A DNA stretch of 29,723 nucleotides. Source: Ruminococcus sp. UBA3767 (GTDB lineage: Bacteria; Bacillota; Clostridia; Oscillospirales; Ruminococcaceae). A program made the translations under genes and the position numbers. The first letter of the stretch is position 1. Each line of letters starts with the position of its first letter. Positions 21,795 to 29,695 of this stretch are shown in pieces. The notes under the pieces are model-generated. The model saw only the letters and a list, made by a program, of their open reading frames with translations, searched no databases and was not told the origin of the DNA. The stretch covers positions 9,012 through 38,734 of the forward strand of contig DFFV01000016.1 in the NCBI GenBank assembly GCA_002371625.1. The letters run 5' to 3'.

Positions 21795-22967
21795 ATGAGT
21801 AATATAAGAAATAAAGACGGCAGGCTGCGCTGCAGCGTGTTCAAGCGGTGCGGCGGCTGTCAGCTGGATATGCCCTATACCGAGCAGCTTGAATGGAAGC
21901 AGAAAAAAGCAGACAGGATGCTTTCAAGATTCTGCAGGGTAGAGCCTATAATACCGATGAAGCAGCCATACCATTACCGCAATAAAGTGCAGACGGTATA
22001 CCGTGTCGCATCGGGGAGAGTGCTTTCGGGCGTGTTCAGTTCATCAACAAGGACAATGACCGCCGCAGATGAGTGCCTGCTTGAAGACAAAAGAGCAGCA
22101 AATGTCATAAAAGAGCTTAAAAAGCTGCTGCTGTCCTTTAAGATATTCCCTTATGATGAACGCACAGGCAGGGGGATACTCAGGCACACGCTCATAAGAA
22201 CATCTCATTCTACAGGTGAGGTAATGCTCGTGCTCGTCACCAAGGGTGCGATACTTCCCTCAAAGAACAACTTTGCAAGGGTGCTCAAAGAAAAGTGCCC
22301 TGAGGTAACAACGCTTATCCACAATATAAACCCCGATAAAATGCCGCTCACGCTCGGTGAGCGCAGCATAACGCTGTTTGGAAAGGGGAGCATAACCGAT
22401 AATATCTGCTCCTGCGATTTTATAATATCGCCGCAGTCGTTTTATCAGGTCAATCCCGTCCAGACGGAAAAGCTGTATCGGACAGCGGTATCATTCGCAG
22501 AGATTTCTCAGGGTTCCCGGGTCATAGATGCCTATTGCGGAGTGGGAACTATCGGGATCGTGTGCGCTAAAAACGGCGCTGATGTAACGGGGATCGAAAA
22601 GAATCCTTCAGCCGTGAAGGACGCAGTGAAAAATGCTGAACTCAACGGACTTGACAACATTTCATTTATGTGCGCCGATGCAACGCAGGCGCTGTGTGAA
22701 ATGGCATATAAAAACGTCAGGTGCGATGTAGTTATAATGGATCCGCCCAGAGCAGGGTCAACGCAGGAATTTATCAGCGCAGTCAGTGCAATATCGCCTG
22801 AGCGTGTGGTCTATGTTTCCTGCGGTATCGAAACTCTTGAAAGGGATATCCGTATATTTGGGAAAACAGGGTACAAAGCAGTAAAAATACAGCCCGTTGA
22901 TATGTTTGCGCATACAACAGGCATTGAAACTGTGGTGCTTTTAAAAAAGTGTAAAGGAGAAATATAA
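21795..22967 (+). CDS. 23S rRNA m5U methyltransferase, RlmD/RumA-like, without TRAM domain
   Basis: The product (390 aa) belongs to the RNA m5U methyltransferases that use S-adenosylmethionine. It starts almost at the iron-sulfur region: Cys13, Cys19, Cys22 and Cys94 reproduce the C-x5-C-x2-C-x71-C spacing of E. coli RlmD. The methyltransferase domain carries DAYCGVGTIG, the DPPRAG motif and the nucleophile segment VYVSCGIETLERDI. RlmD-type enzymes are usually 430-460 aa with an N-terminal TRAM RNA-binding domain, which is missing here; the upstream in-frame codons (to 21756) do not supply it. I choose ATG 21795, although its ribosome site (GGTGTC) is weak; GTG 21783 or 21786 are possible. 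Which uridine is modified cannot be told. The stop overlaps the moxR start (TAATG). Confidence 0.9.
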   Translation: MSNIRNKDGRLRCSVFKRCGGCQLDMPYTEQLEWKQKKADRMLSRFCRVEPIIPMKQPYHYRNKVQTVYRVASGRVLSGVFSSSTRTMTAADECLLEDKRAANVIKELKKLLLSFKIFPYDERTGRGILRHTLIRTSHSTGEVMLVLVTKGAILPSKNNFARVLKEKCPEVTTLIHNINPDKMPLTLGERSITLFGKGSITDNICSCDFIISPQSFYQVNPVQTEKLYRTAVSFAEISQGSRVIDAYCGVGTIGIVCAKNGADVTGIEKNPSAVKDAVKNAELNGLDNISFMCADATQALCEMAYKNVRCDVVIMDPPRAGSTQEFISAVSAISPERVVYVSCGIETLERDIRIFGKTGYKAVKIQPVDMFAHTTGIETVVLLKKCKGEI

Positions 22968-23905
22968 TGGACGAAAGAATTGCTAAGCTGATAGGGAATA
23001 TCGAAAAGGTCATAGTCGGAAAGACGGAAGCTATAACCAAAATAATCACGGCTATGCTGTGCGAGGGCCACGTTCTTATCGAGGACGTTCCCGGTGTAGG
23101 TAAAACTCAGCTCGTTTCTGCGCTGGCAAAAAGCGTTGATGGAAGATTCAACCGTATCCAGCTCACTCCCGATGTTATGCCTTCGGATATAGTAGGCTTT
23201 TCAATGGTAAACCAGGTCACAAGAGAGCTTGAGTATAAAGAGGGCGCAGCAATGTGCAACTTTCTGCTTGCCGATGAAATAAACAGAGCCTCGCCTAAGT
23301 CACAGTCGAGCCTGCTTGAAGTCATGGAGGAGCATCAGATCTCTATTGACGGCAACACGCATATCCTGCCACGTCCATTCATGACTCTTGCTACACAGAA
23401 CCCTGTCGAGACCTACGGCACATATCATCTTCCCGAGGCGCAGATGGACAGATTTATTATGAAAATATCAATGGGCTATCCTGCCTTTGAGGACGAGCTT
23501 CAGATAATGGAAAACGGCGAGCACAGCTCAAACAGAGCCAAAGCTATCGAGCCTGTTATGACTACCGGGGATATAGCTGCACTTATCGAAGAGGTGAAAA
23601 AGGTCACCGTTCAGCCAAGCGTGAGAAAGTATATCCTTGAAATAGTCACAGCCACCAGAACGAGCCAGTATGTAAAGCTCGGCGTTTCCCCGAGAGGAAG
23701 TATCGCCCTGCTGAGAACGGCAAAAGCCTATGCCTATATCAACGGCAGAAACTATGTAGTTCCCGATGATGTCAAAGCCGTAATGACCGAAACACTTGCC
23801 CACAGAATGATACTTTCACCAAAGGGCAAGAGCGTATTCGAGTCAAACGAGCAGGCACTCGAGGGTATTTCCGTAACAGTTGTAAGTCCCGTGGAGGCGC
23901 AGTAA
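22967..23905 (+). CDS. MoxR-family AAA+ ATPase
   Basis: MoxR ATPases are cytoplasmic chaperone-like AAA+ proteins that act on metal-insertion or envelope proteins, usually next to DUF58 and transglutaminase or VWA genes. The 312-aa product has family length, with Walker A DVPGVGKTQL near 40-50, Walker B LLADEINRASPKSQ, sensor 1 TLATQNPVE and an arginine-rich C-terminal lid (SPRGSIALLRTAKAYAYI). AAAGGAG lies just before the ATG, which shares its A with the stop of the upstream methyltransferase gene. The DUF58 gene starts 3 nt after its stop. Together these imply tight coexpression. The client protein is unknown. Confidence 0.95.
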   Translation: MDERIAKLIGNIEKVIVGKTEAITKIITAMLCEGHVLIEDVPGVGKTQLVSALAKSVDGRFNRIQLTPDVMPSDIVGFSMVNQVTRELEYKEGAAMCNFLLADEINRASPKSQSSLLEVMEEHQISIDGNTHILPRPFMTLATQNPVETYGTYHLPEAQMDRFIMKISMGYPAFEDELQIMENGEHSSNRAKAIEPVMTTGDIAALIEEVKKVTVQPSVRKYILEIVTATRTSQYVKLGVSPRGSIALLRTAKAYAYINGRNYVVPDDVKAVMTETLAHRMILSPKGKSVFESNEQALEGISVTVVSPVEAQ

Positions 23906-23908
23906 AAC

Positions 23909-25069
23909 GTGTATAGAAATCTTATAAACTTTGTCCTTTGCATAGCTCTTGCAGTGCTTTTGTGCATCTATGTCAGCGGACTTGGCGGATTGTTCATAAT
24001 AACGCTGCTCGTGCTTGCATTTTGCTTGTCGCTGGTAATGCTTGCGGTCTCACGCAAAACTGTCAGCGCATCGGTAGCTCTCTCAACAGCCGTTGCAGGC
24101 AAGGAAGAGGATATTGAGCTTGAGATAACAGTATCAAAATCCACCGTTCTGCCTACCTGCTTTGTTGAGCTTACCCTTGCCATGACACCCAATATCTCTA
24201 CCGAGCATATCAAAACGTTCAAGCTCATCTCCGCAAGGCGTAACGGTGATGTTATAACTATCCCGCTAAAAACAGAGCTTTGCGGCTGTGCAGTCGTGGG
24301 ATTGACCGATATAAGACTTACCGACTATTTCGGGATAGTCAGCGTGGGGCTTAAAAGCATAAACGCCGATGATATCTCGGCACAGGTAAGCATAATGCCA
24401 AGGATAAGAGATGCAGGCGTGCAGATGGAGGTGCTCAGGGCAACATCTGAAAATGCCGCAGCCAATGAAGATGAGGACGAGGAATCCGACGAGGCTGCAA
24501 TAGGGCTGACAGGTGTAGCAGGCTATGAGCACAGAAAATATGAGATAGGCGATCCGCTTAAACGTGTAAACTGGAAGCTCTCGTCTAAAAAGGACGAGCT
24601 TATGGTTCGCCTTGACGATAAGGTGCTCACCGCAACTCAGGATTTTATCCTTGATTATCCGGCAAATGCAAGCGCCGACAGGACATATTACGAAAACGCC
24701 GATCTTATGATCGAAGCAAGCCTTTCAATGATGTCAATGCTGCTAAGGCAGGGCTATGAAAGCAGCTATACCTATTATCTCGACGGCTGGCAGACGGTAG
24801 AGGTAGGCGATGAAAAAAGCCTGCTGTTCTTACAGGAGCAGCTCGCATCTGTAAAGCCTATGCCTGCTGCAAGCAGATATGAGAAAATAGATGTTGCCGA
24901 CAGTACGGTAATATGCTTTACCACCTGCATGAACAATATGCATCCCGAGCTTTCCGTTTTCCGCAGTACAGGCGGCTGTTCGCTCGTAGTATCCGAAAAA
25001 AGCGGAGTAGGAAAGATATGCACAAATATGTGGAAGGTCAATAACGATTTTGAATTTATTTCTCTTTGA
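23909..25069 (+). CDS. DUF58 membrane protein
   Basis: The 386-aa product has two N-terminal membrane helices (about 5-48), a beta-rich region and a DUF58 domain with the hallmark YEIGDPLKRVNWKLSSKKDE from Tyr211. An acidic loop (about 187-200) precedes it. DUF58 proteins regularly sit between MoxR and transglutaminase genes, and some contain a degenerate VWA fold; the function is not established. The start is GTG 23909, with GGAGG about 11 nt upstream inside the end of moxR. Fourteen nt separate it from the transglutaminase gene. Codon use favours ATA and AAA, unlike the pilus genes. Confidence 0.9.
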   Translation: MYRNLINFVLCIALAVLLCIYVSGLGGLFIITLLVLAFCLSLVMLAVSRKTVSASVALSTAVAGKEEDIELEITVSKSTVLPTCFVELTLAMTPNISTEHIKTFKLISARRNGDVITIPLKTELCGCAVVGLTDIRLTDYFGIVSVGLKSINADDISAQVSIMPRIRDAGVQMEVLRATSENAAANEDEDEESDEAAIGLTGVAGYEHRKYEIGDPLKRVNWKLSSKKDELMVRLDDKVLTATQDFILDYPANASADRTYYENADLMIEASLSMMSMLLRQGYESSYTYYLDGWQTVEVGDEKSLLFLQEQLASVKPMPAASRYEKIDVADSTVICFTTCMNNMHPELSVFRSTGGCSLVVSEKSGVGKICTNMWKVNNDFEFISL

Positions 25070-25083
25070 TAACGGAGGAAACA

Positions 25084-27321
25084 ATGCGATTTATCAATAA
25101 ACATAAAGCATCACTGCAAAAAATATGCACCACATATCTTCTTCCGATGCTGCTGTGCTTTTCGGTCATGAGAATAATCATCTCGACTTATTTTTCCGAT
25201 TATGTAGCAACCTTTTCAGCATTGTCGGTCGTGTTCATGGGTGCGCTCATATATGTCTATGAGCTTATCAAACCCAAAAAGATAATCAGGGGCATCATAT
25301 TCCTGCTGATAGGCGCAGTAGTGCTTGTCGTGTGCCGTTTCCTGCTGTCATCGGGCTTTGACCATTCGGGAGTCTGGTTCATGAACTGGTTCTACGTTTC
25401 CAATCAGGAAGCAGGCATAGTAAATGAGTATTCCGCAGTAGTATTCATCTTTTTCAGCTTTTTCCTTGCCTCGATAGTGTACTACTTCTCGGTCATTCGT
25501 TTCCGTGCATCAGGGCTTATGCTTGCAGTGCTGCTGCCGTTCATAATCTACGGCAAACGTGCAATGGCAATCAATGATTTTGATATGGTGTTCATGGTAA
25601 CGGTTTACCTCGGACTTGTGCTGCACGGTAAGCTCTCATCGGATGATGTCAAAAAGGATACTATCTTCAACTATTCCTACGTTATAGCAGGCATCGTTTT
25701 TGTCACCTTTGTGGGAATGGTCACCATGTTTATCCCCAAGCCTGATGTCAGGTCTTATCTTGAAAACAACAGGAACTTCTTTGACCTTCGTGTCAACAGC
25801 GACCTCAATGCATTTTCAACGCTCAACAGCGAGTCTTCGGCAAGGTTCGGGCAGGGCGCAACGGGTGAGCTTCTTTTCCGAATGAGGACAAATGCCCCCG
25901 ATGATGTTATTTATCTCAGAAGACAGACCTTTGATAAATTCGTGAATGAACGCTGGGTGACCGATGCTGATATCTCCCGTGAGCTTGAGAGCTTCGGTAT
26001 GGCGACTATGAATCCAATAGGTTCCAATAAGAATTACAGTCGCCTTATGCAGACTATCGCCTCAATGACCGATTTCAAGGATACTAAATCGGTTCAGACA
26101 TTTGAGTATTTCAAAACAGCAAATGATTTTTCTGACAGCGCACTGAGATATATTCGCCTTGATTATGAGGAATCCTTCCGTCCCGGCTATATCGCCGCAG
26201 AACTGAACATTGATCCTTCAAGCAGACAAAACAGCATCACTATCTATAAAACTACACATTCCGAAGCCTATCAGACAGCGAGCGGAACCTACAACAGCAT
26301 AACCTATCAGTACCACCGCCAGTCTGATGACCTTGTAAAATATGCAAGAGGGCAGTCAATAACCACAGCTGAGTTCGTTAAAATGCTCGATGAAGCAAAG
26401 GCTCAGAATACTATCTCTGCGCAGGATCATTCAGCTATAACCGAAACGATAGAAATGTATACCTCGCCTGATTATTACGTTATCTCCGATAGGCTCGCAC
26501 AGCTTGCAAAGGATATTACAGCAGGGCAGTCAAGTGACTACGCCAAAGCCGAAGCTATCGTGAATTATTTCGCAACGGGCGGATTTACCTACGATATGGA
26601 TTATATGCCCGAGGACGAGTCTATCGACTACTTTATGTTCAACAGCAAAACAGGCTCCTGCACAAGCTACGCTACCGCTATGACACTTATGGCAAGAAGC
26701 GTGGGTATCCCCGCAAGATATGTTGAGGGCTTTGCCGCTTACGAAAAGGACGATGACGGCGAGTTCACCGTAAAGGATACCAATGCGCACGCCTTTGTTG
26801 AGTGCTTTATACCCGGCGCAGGCTGGATGACCTTTGATCCGACAGTCCCCGAGTACAGAAACGTGCGAAGCAGCGGAAATGCTTCAGGCATAATCGGTTC
26901 TATCGCAACTTATCTTGGCAGAGCAGCCCTGTTCCTCGCAGTAGGATTTGTACTGATATTCATCGTGTTCCTTGATAGGATCGACGAGCGCCTGTTCAGG
27001 ATAAGACTTCACTTTAAACCGCTGGAAAGAAAACCGCTTATGCTTTATCAGCGTGTGCTCAAGCTGCTTGACAGGAGCATGAGGGTGAAGAACCTTGACG
27101 GATATACACCGCAAATGCTCACCGGGCTTGTGATGAAAGAGCTTCAGGTCGATATCTCACCGGTTGCAGAAATGTTTGAAAAAACCTGCTTTGGCGGTAT
27201 AGTTCCGACCGAGCAGGAGTATGCACAGACACTTGAAAAGTATAAGCAGGTGTGGAAAATTCTCGCTAAGGGCAGGAAAAAAGAACAGCAAAATGCTCAA
27301 AAAGTGCCCAAAACAGCGTGA
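25084..27321 (+). CDS. TgpA-like membrane transglutaminase
   Basis: The 745-aa protein has about six N-terminal membrane helices (about 15-215), a long extracytoplasmic region, a transglutaminase-like core, one more helix near 610-630 and a C-terminal cytoplasmic tail of DUF4129 type. The catalytic triad is visible as Cys526 in TGSCTSYA, His569 in NAHAFVE and Asp585 in FDPTVPE. TgpA-type proteins are thought to act on peptides or proteins outside the membrane, possibly by proteolysis or crosslinking; the substrate is unknown. ATG 25084 follows GGAGG by 5 nt; a TTG at 25066 is in frame but overlaps the upstream gene. It is the last gene of the methyltransferase-MoxR-DUF58 transcript. The chain ends in a Lys/Gln-rich tail. 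I see no clear terminator after it. Confidence 0.92.
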   Translation: MRFINKHKASLQKICTTYLLPMLLCFSVMRIIISTYFSDYVATFSALSVVFMGALIYVYELIKPKKIIRGIIFLLIGAVVLVVCRFLLSSGFDHSGVWFMNWFYVSNQEAGIVNEYSAVVFIFFSFFLASIVYYFSVIRFRASGLMLAVLLPFIIYGKRAMAINDFDMVFMVTVYLGLVLHGKLSSDDVKKDTIFNYSYVIAGIVFVTFVGMVTMFIPKPDVRSYLENNRNFFDLRVNSDLNAFSTLNSESSARFGQGATGELLFRMRTNAPDDVIYLRRQTFDKFVNERWVTDADISRELESFGMATMNPIGSNKNYSRLMQTIASMTDFKDTKSVQTFEYFKTANDFSDSALRYIRLDYEESFRPGYIAAELNIDPSSRQNSITIYKTTHSEAYQTASGTYNSITYQYHRQSDDLVKYARGQSITTAEFVKMLDEAKAQNTISAQDHSAITETIEMYTSPDYYVISDRLAQLAKDITAGQSSDYAKAEAIVNYFATGGFTYDMDYMPEDESIDYFMFNSKTGSCTSYATAMTLMARSVGIPARYVEGFAAYEKDDDGEFTVKDTNAHAFVECFIPGAGWMTFDPTVPEYRNVRSSGNASGIIGSIATYLGRAALFLAVGFVLIFIVFLDRIDERLFRIRLHFKPLERKPLMLYQRVLKLLDRSMRVKNLDGYTPQMLTGLVMKELQVDISPVAEMFEKTCFGGIVPTEQEYAQTLEKYKQVWKILAKGRKKEQQNAQKVPKTA

Positions 27322-27357
27322 AAAATGACGAACTTTGTAAATAATTTATAAAAACTC

Positions 27358-27386
27358 TTGACAAATAGTGATAATTATAGTAAACT
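27358..27386 (+). promoter_or_regulatory. promoter of the 187-aa hypothetical gene
   Basis: TTGACA (27358-27363), a 17-bp spacer and TAAACT (27381-27386), the latter matching four of six -10 positions. The AT-rich surroundings contain other T-A-rich boxes, but their spacing is poorer. Confidence 0.55.
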
Positions 27387-27424
27387 GTATATACTTATCA
27401 CCCTTTTGGAAGGAGGAACACACC

Positions 27425-27988
27425 ATGGGACTCGGAGAGCTTGTATCTTCGCTGTTTGCGCTCAATCCTCAAAGTGAATCACCTCGCAGTTCAAAACGCA
27501 TCTCTTTTTTGAGAAATTCACGCAGAGCAGATGACAGCAGCGTTATAAGCCAGACAACGACCGTAAGTGAACCGCTTGACAGGAAACCGACTGTTTTTAT
27601 CGATACACGTATGCATTTTGCGATGAATACAGCCCGTGAGATCGAAAGATGTGTGTTCAAGCTGCTCAATGAAAGCGGCAGCTTTGAGCCTTCTACTGAG
27701 TATTATAAGGCAAGGGACAGATATTACAGCGATGCTGAGATACAGGAGATCGCTCAGAGCAAGGATCACCGTGATATAGTCAGGTATATCGTTGACCGTG
27801 CCTGTGGTGAGGCGTATGTTTTTGTTGAAAAGAACAATGCCGGCAGACTCAGAGTCTATGCGCAGTTCCGCAGGAATGAGGATGAAGCGGTAGGGCAGTT
27901 CTCATCGGATATGCCTAACTTCACTGATATTGCAAATTGCTATAAAGCAGGCGATGTCACATTCGGAAGAATAAAACGAGACAGATAA
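27425..27988 (+). CDS. hypothetical protein, 187 aa
   Basis: I do not recognise a family. The first 60 residues are Ser/Arg-rich and look disordered. From about residue 55 a folded region begins (PTVFIDTRMHFAMNTAREIERCVFKLL), with predicted helices and later strands (EAYVFVEKNNAGRLRVYAQFRR). There is no signal peptide or membrane segment, so it is probably cytoplasmic. GGAGG precedes ATG 27425, and an upstream in-frame start at 27368 would read through the promoter. It stands alone, with its own promoter and a good terminator, between the transglutaminase gene and the convergent aquaporin gene. Codon use and frame quality support it as a real gene. Confidence 0.75.
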   Translation: MGLGELVSSLFALNPQSESPRSSKRISFLRNSRRADDSSVISQTTTVSEPLDRKPTVFIDTRMHFAMNTAREIERCVFKLLNESGSFEPSTEYYKARDRYYSDAEIQEIAQSKDHRDIVRYIVDRACGEAYVFVEKNNAGRLRVYAQFRRNEDEAVGQFSSDMPNFTDIANCYKAGDVTFGRIKRDR

Positions 27989-27992
27989 TTTC

Positions 27993-28022
27993 AAAGCTCT
28001 CTGCTCAGGCAGGGAGCTTTTT
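27993..28022 (+). terminator. terminator of the 187-aa hypothetical gene
   Basis: A 12-bp stem (27993-28004 with 28009-28020, one G-U pair) closes on TCAG and ends in five T residues. It begins 5 nt after the stop codon. Confidence 0.9.
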
Positions 28023-28028
28023 ATGCAC

Positions 28029-28058
28029 AAAAAAAGATCCGCAGGTTTTCTGCGGATC
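28029..28058 (-). terminator. terminator of the aquaporin gene
   Basis: Read leftward, a perfect 9-bp stem (28058-28050 with 28044-28036), a 5-nt loop and a T7 run (opposite 28029-28035). It starts 10 nt beyond the aquaporin stop. Confidence 0.92.
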
Positions 28059-28068
28059 AAGCTGTTTA

Positions 28069-28866
28069 TTATCTGCGCTTTTTATTGCTGCGCTTTCTGT
28101 TGTTATTTACAGGAGGCTTGGGAGATGATGCCTTTGCAGTTTCAAAAGCAGCGTCTTCAACTGCTTCTTCTCCCTTAACGCCGCCTTCAAGTGCTGCATG
28201 AGTAATAACAGCGAGCAGTGCGCCCATGAACGGACCAACAAAGAATATCCAAACGTTCTTGAGTGCATCGGTGCTGCCTGTGATAGCATTAACGATAGCA
28301 GGGCCAAGGCTTCTTGCAGGGTTTACAGATGTTCCTGTAAGACCGATGCCGAAGATGTGTACAAATGTAAGAGTAAGACCGATAACAAGACCTGCAAATG
28401 AACCGTGCTTGAACTTCTTTGATGTAACACCCAGAATAGTAGTGATGAAAACAAATGTAAGCAGACACTCAACGATAAGTCCTGCAAAAACGCTGTCATG
28501 AACACCTGCAAGACCGTTTGTGCCGTAACCGCCTGTTCTGTCAACTACATTTCCGAACTCGAAGATACCGCACAGAAGACCTGCGCCTGCAAATGCACCG
28601 AGGCACTGTGAAACGCAGTAGCCGAAGAATTCCTTAACGGTCAGTTCGCCTTTGCAAAGGAAAGCCAGTGAAACTGCGGGGTTGATGTGACAGCCCGAAA
28701 TGTTTCCGATACTGTAAGCCATAGCAACGATAGACAGACCAAAAGCAAGAGCCGTAAGAATGTAGCCGCCGCCGTTGTCTGAATTGCAGCCCACGAGCAT
28801 TGCCGTACCGCAGCCAAGAGTTGTTAAAACGAATGTGCCGATAAACTCAGCGATGTACTTTCTCAT
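28069..28866 (-). CDS. AqpZ-like aquaporin (MIP family)
   Basis: The 265-aa membrane channel has the six-helix MIP architecture and both NPA loops, GCHINPAVSLA (Asn62) and GTSVNPARSLGPA (Asn182). By alignment to E. coli AqpZ the selectivity filter is Phe42, His170, Thr179 and Arg185. This F/H/T/R set is typical of water-specific channels and argues against a glycerol facilitator. AqpZ is about 231 aa; here a 35-residue hydrophilic tail ends in a strongly basic run (NNNRKRSNKKRR). The ATG at 28866 has only a weak ribosome site (AAGAAG). It is a single gene with its own promoter and terminator. The role would be osmotic water flux; no glycerol gene is near. Confidence 0.93.
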   Translation of the reverse strand: MRKYIAEFIGTFVLTTLGCGTAMLVGCNSDNGGGYILTALAFGLSIVAMAYSIGNISGCHINPAVSLAFLCKGELTVKEFFGYCVSQCLGAFAGAGLLCGIFEFGNVVDRTGGYGTNGLAGVHDSVFAGLIVECLLTFVFITTILGVTSKKFKHGSFAGLVIGLTLTFVHIFGIGLTGTSVNPARSLGPAIVNAITGSTDALKNVWIFFVGPFMGALLAVITHAALEGGVKGEEAVEDAAFETAKASSPKPPVNNNRKRSNKKRR

Positions 28867-28918
28867 AACTATTCTTCTTTCTGCATTAGCATTTTTTAGG
28901 CTATTAAACCTTAAAAAC

Positions 28919-28947
28919 AGTATATCACGCTAAAAATGAATTGTCAA
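28919..28947 (-). promoter_or_regulatory. extended -10 promoter of the aquaporin gene
   Basis: Read leftward, TTGACA (28947-28942), a 17-bp spacer and TATACT (28924-28919) with TGA in front. The start near 28912 gives a leader of about 45 nt. The rest of the 276-bp gap (28867-29142) holds no gene. Confidence 0.85.
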
Positions 28948-29072
28948 CAAATAATTAAAAATAATTCGATACTGTGAATTTTTTGGTACAATTGTATAAA
29001 AACCGAGCCGTTTTTTTTAACTAACACAAATAAAGAAACCCACGCATAAGACAGATACTCATATAGAAGTTT

Positions 29073-29104
29073 TGCCCCTGAGTGTCACAAAGCACTCAGG
29101 GGCA
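29073..29104. repeat. 12-bp perfect inverted repeat downstream of the GNAT gene
   Basis: TGCCCCTGAGTG (29073-29084) pairs with 29093-29104 around an 8-nt loop. It lies about 40 bp past the GNAT stop, where a terminator would be expected, but no T-run follows on either strand. It may act with a protein factor or be a palindromic element. Confidence 0.6.
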
Positions 29105-29142
29105 TTGTGCATATTTATGTTGCTAAGCTAAATCAGAATTTA

Positions 29143-29559
29143 TTATATGATTTGCTTTGATAAAAAATATTTGCATAATTTATGATTTTTATCTTCTCGA
29201 ATGAATTCAACGACATACCCAAGTTTCTTATAGAATTCAGGTGCTTGAAAGCCAAAAGTCGTAAGTGTGATTTTATCATATCCTGCATTTTGAAATGCTT
29301 CCTCAACTGCTGAAACAAGTTTGCTTCCTAATCCGCATTTTCTATGAGCTTTATGAATAATCAAATCTCCTATATGCACCTCATTATAATATGCACGACC
29401 TGTAATAACACCTAAAATCTCACCGTCATCACTTTCTGCAATAAAACAGAAATCATCATAATTCAAATCAACATTGTTTTGTTCAGCATAAGATAAGAAT
29501 TCTTCATTGATAAAGCTTCCTATTCTGCTATCTTCTTCATTTATACGCTTAATATTCAT
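29143..29559 (-). CDS. GNAT-family N-acetyltransferase
   Basis: The 138-aa product has a GNAT fold. The beta-strand/turn EILGVITGRA is followed by the acetyl-CoA pyrophosphate loop HKAHRKCGLGSKLV (R-x-x-G-x-G pattern), then YDKITLTTFGFQAPEFYKKLGYV, the typical end of the domain. The substrate is unknown; small members acetylate amines, peptides or antibiotics. A GAGGTGA ribosome site lies about 7 nt before the ATG. It has its own promoter. The gene is visibly AT-richer than the rest of the window and uses AAA, AAT and ATT codons heavily, which fits a horizontally acquired accessory gene (inference). Confidence 0.9.
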   Translation of the reverse strand: MNIKRINEEDSRIGSFINEEFLSYAEQNNVDLNYDDFCFIAESDDGEILGVITGRAYYNEVHIGDLIIHKAHRKCGLGSKLVSAVEEAFQNAGYDKITLTTFGFQAPEFYKKLGYVVEFIREDKNHKLCKYFLSKQII

Positions 29560-29610
29560 TTTCAGTCACCTCATAATTAGTTACCTAAATTCCGATTTTT
29601 GTCAGTAACA

Positions 29611-29639
29611 ATTATAGCACATCATCTCTGTACTGTCAA
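29611..29639 (-). promoter_or_regulatory. perfect-consensus promoter of the GNAT gene
   Basis: Read leftward, TTGACA (29639-29634), 17 bp, TATAAT (29616-29611), an exact sigma-A consensus. The leader is about 45 nt. Confidence 0.88.
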
Positions 29640-29652
29640 TAGAAACGCCAAA

Positions 29653-29695
29653 ACGCCATAGTATTTCTGACTTTACATCAGAAATACTATGGCGT
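29653..29695. repeat. 18-bp perfect inverted repeat near the right edge
   Basis: Positions 29653-29670 and 29678-29695 are perfectly complementary around the 7-nt loop CTTTACA. Read leftward the stem is followed by a T4 stretch, so it could terminate a leftward gene lying beyond the window. The unusually long perfect stem also allows a mobile palindrome or a cruciform site. Confidence 0.75.

Noticed and set aside
28997..29018. AAAAAC/GTTTTT hairpin followed by T8
   Set aside because: The stem is almost all A-T and short, and no rightward gene precedes it, so it is not a convincing terminator.
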